From Cytophagaceae bacterium (GTDB taxonomy: Bacteria; Bacteroidota; Bacteroidia; Cytophagales; Cytophagaceae): DNA of 7,095 bases. The position numbers and the translations under genes were made by a program. The DNA lies in assembly GCA_021151805.1 (NCBI GenBank), contig JAGKWN010000155.1, positions 1 through 7,095 of the forward strand, read 5' to 3'. The notes beneath the pieces are model-generated. The model had not been told where the DNA came from. It did no database searches and worked only from the letters and a program-made list of their open reading frames with translations. The first letter of the stretch is position 1. Every line of letters starts with the position of its first letter. This document shows, one piece after another, positions 6,301 through 7,095 of the stretch.

Positions 6301-7095
6301 CGTAATCCACCTGTATGAATTAAAACAACTGTGCTATTATTTTTAATCTTGTTTTTCAGCAATTCATAAAAAGCAAAAAACATTTTTCCTGAGTACACAT
6401 ACTCTGTTTTTATGTGATGCATCTCTTCAAATTGTTCAATGAACGAAAGCAATTCAGGCGTTTTTTTTGCATAGCCACCATGATGGAAATTCCAAAGAAT
6501 TTCAAAATTAGGCTCTTCAAGATTTTCTTTGTTTTTAATTAAACCTAATATCTGCGTTTCAAGGTATTGCGCATTTTTTAAAACACAAACCCCTATTAAG
6601 TGCGTCTCTGGTGCTGCATTAATCAAACCTGCAATTGTCCCTCCCGAACCAACAGGGCACATTATATAATCAGGAATATAACCTAATTGTGCCACTATTT
6701 CCTGATACATCTCTCCTACTCCTGTCAATGCCAATGCATTTGTACCACCTTCGGGCACTGCATATTGGTCGTTTTTTTGGTGAATAGTTAATAGGTTTTC
6801 TTTATCTCTATAGGCTTCTCTCGACACAAAAACAAAGTTCATTCCACACTCATTAGCATATCTTAAAGTAATGCTCGAATCCGCATTCAATTCATCACCT
6901 CTGATAATGCCCGTTGTCTCAAACCCCAAATATTTACCCGCAGCCGCCAAGGCATAAAGGTGATTTGAATGTGCTCCTCCAAAGGTAATCAGTTTTGGGT
7001 ATCCAAGTTTTTTTGCCTCCAACAAATTAAACTTTAGTTTTCGCCATTTGTTTCCCGAAATTTGTGGATGAATCAAATCATCTCTTTTCACAAAG
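6297..7095 (-). CDS. PLP-dependent D-cysteine desulfhydrase / ACC deaminase-like protein (5' end outside window)
   Basis: A fold-type II PLP enzyme, partial at its N-terminus. The frame runs off the window through ..FVKRDDLIHP, so the GTG at 7091 is an internal Val codon and about 35 residues are missing. Counting from that Val, the PLP lysine is Lys15 in SGNKWRKL, the substrate-contacting serine is Ser42 in GGAHSNH, and the phosphate-binding loop is CPVGSGGT (145-152). True ACC deaminases carry Glu295 and Leu322 (Pseudomonas numbering). Here the matching sites read Tyr-Ser (VYSGK, 232-236) and Thr (IHTGG), which points to a D-cysteine desulfhydrase-type activity (D-cysteine to pyruvate, H2S and NH3). 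The substrate stays inferred. The protein ends at HTGGLR, several residues earlier than I expect for the family. Its TGA overlaps the TTG of truncated ccoG by four bases (TTGA). A PLP amino-acid enzyme has no known link to cbb3 assembly. Confidence 0.85.
   Translation of the reverse strand, partial: FVKRDDLIHPQISGNKWRKLKFNLLEAKKLGYPKLITFGGAHSNHLYALAAAGKYLGFETTGIIRGDELNADSSITLRYANECGMNFVFVSREAYRDKENLLTIHQKNDQYAVPEGGTNALALTGVGEMYQEIVAQLGYIPDYIMCPVGSGGTIAGLINAAPETHLIGVCVLKNAQYLETQILGLIKNKENLEEPNFEILWNFHHGGYAKKTPELLSFIEQFEEMHHIKTEYVYSGKMFFAFYELLKNKIKNNSTVVLIHTGGLR

Overview
The window looks like a piece of a Bacteroidota chromosome, probably a Cytophaga-like member of the Cytophagales. The DNA is AT-rich, start codons mostly lack Shine-Dalgarno sequences, and the cytochrome cbb3 oxidase maturation genes occur in the order typical of that phylum (ccoG, ccoH, a SafE-like membrane protein, hemN). 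The species call is inference from gene content and style.

Left part, + strand. Positions 67-762 hold an unrecognised gene of about 231 codons, interrupted by one in-frame amber codon (TAG, 130-132). An identical 17-bp AT-rich heptamer repeat (2-18 and 752-768) lies on each side, and the right copy supplies the last codons and the stop. An AT-rich leader (763-1023) then precedes ilvC (1024-2502), a long-form class II ketol-acid reductoisomerase in which every catalytic residue matches the E. coli enzyme without an offset. A strong intrinsic terminator (2524-2562) follows.

Right part, - strand, read from 7095 down to 2734. The genes form one tight, apparently co-transcribed series: a pyridoxal-phosphate D-cysteine desulfhydrase/ACC-deaminase-like gene that enters from outside the window, a 5'-truncated ccoG, ccoH (fixH), a SafE/DsbD_2-like membrane protein, and hemN (oxygen-independent coproporphyrinogen III oxidase). 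The last four fit together: CcoG and CcoH assemble the cbb3 oxidase, the SafE-like protein is a probable metal or thiol transporter that travels with it, and HemN makes heme when oxygen is low.

The most unusual point is the junction near 6300. The reading frame of ccoG begins exactly where the desulfhydrase-like gene stops (TTGA overlap). The first 110-130 residues expected of CcoG, including its first CxxxCP motif, are absent, and the upstream protein also seems to end a few residues early. This is either a genuine rearrangement that fused two operons or an assembly chimera. I saw no tRNA, rRNA, CRISPR array or transposase gene.
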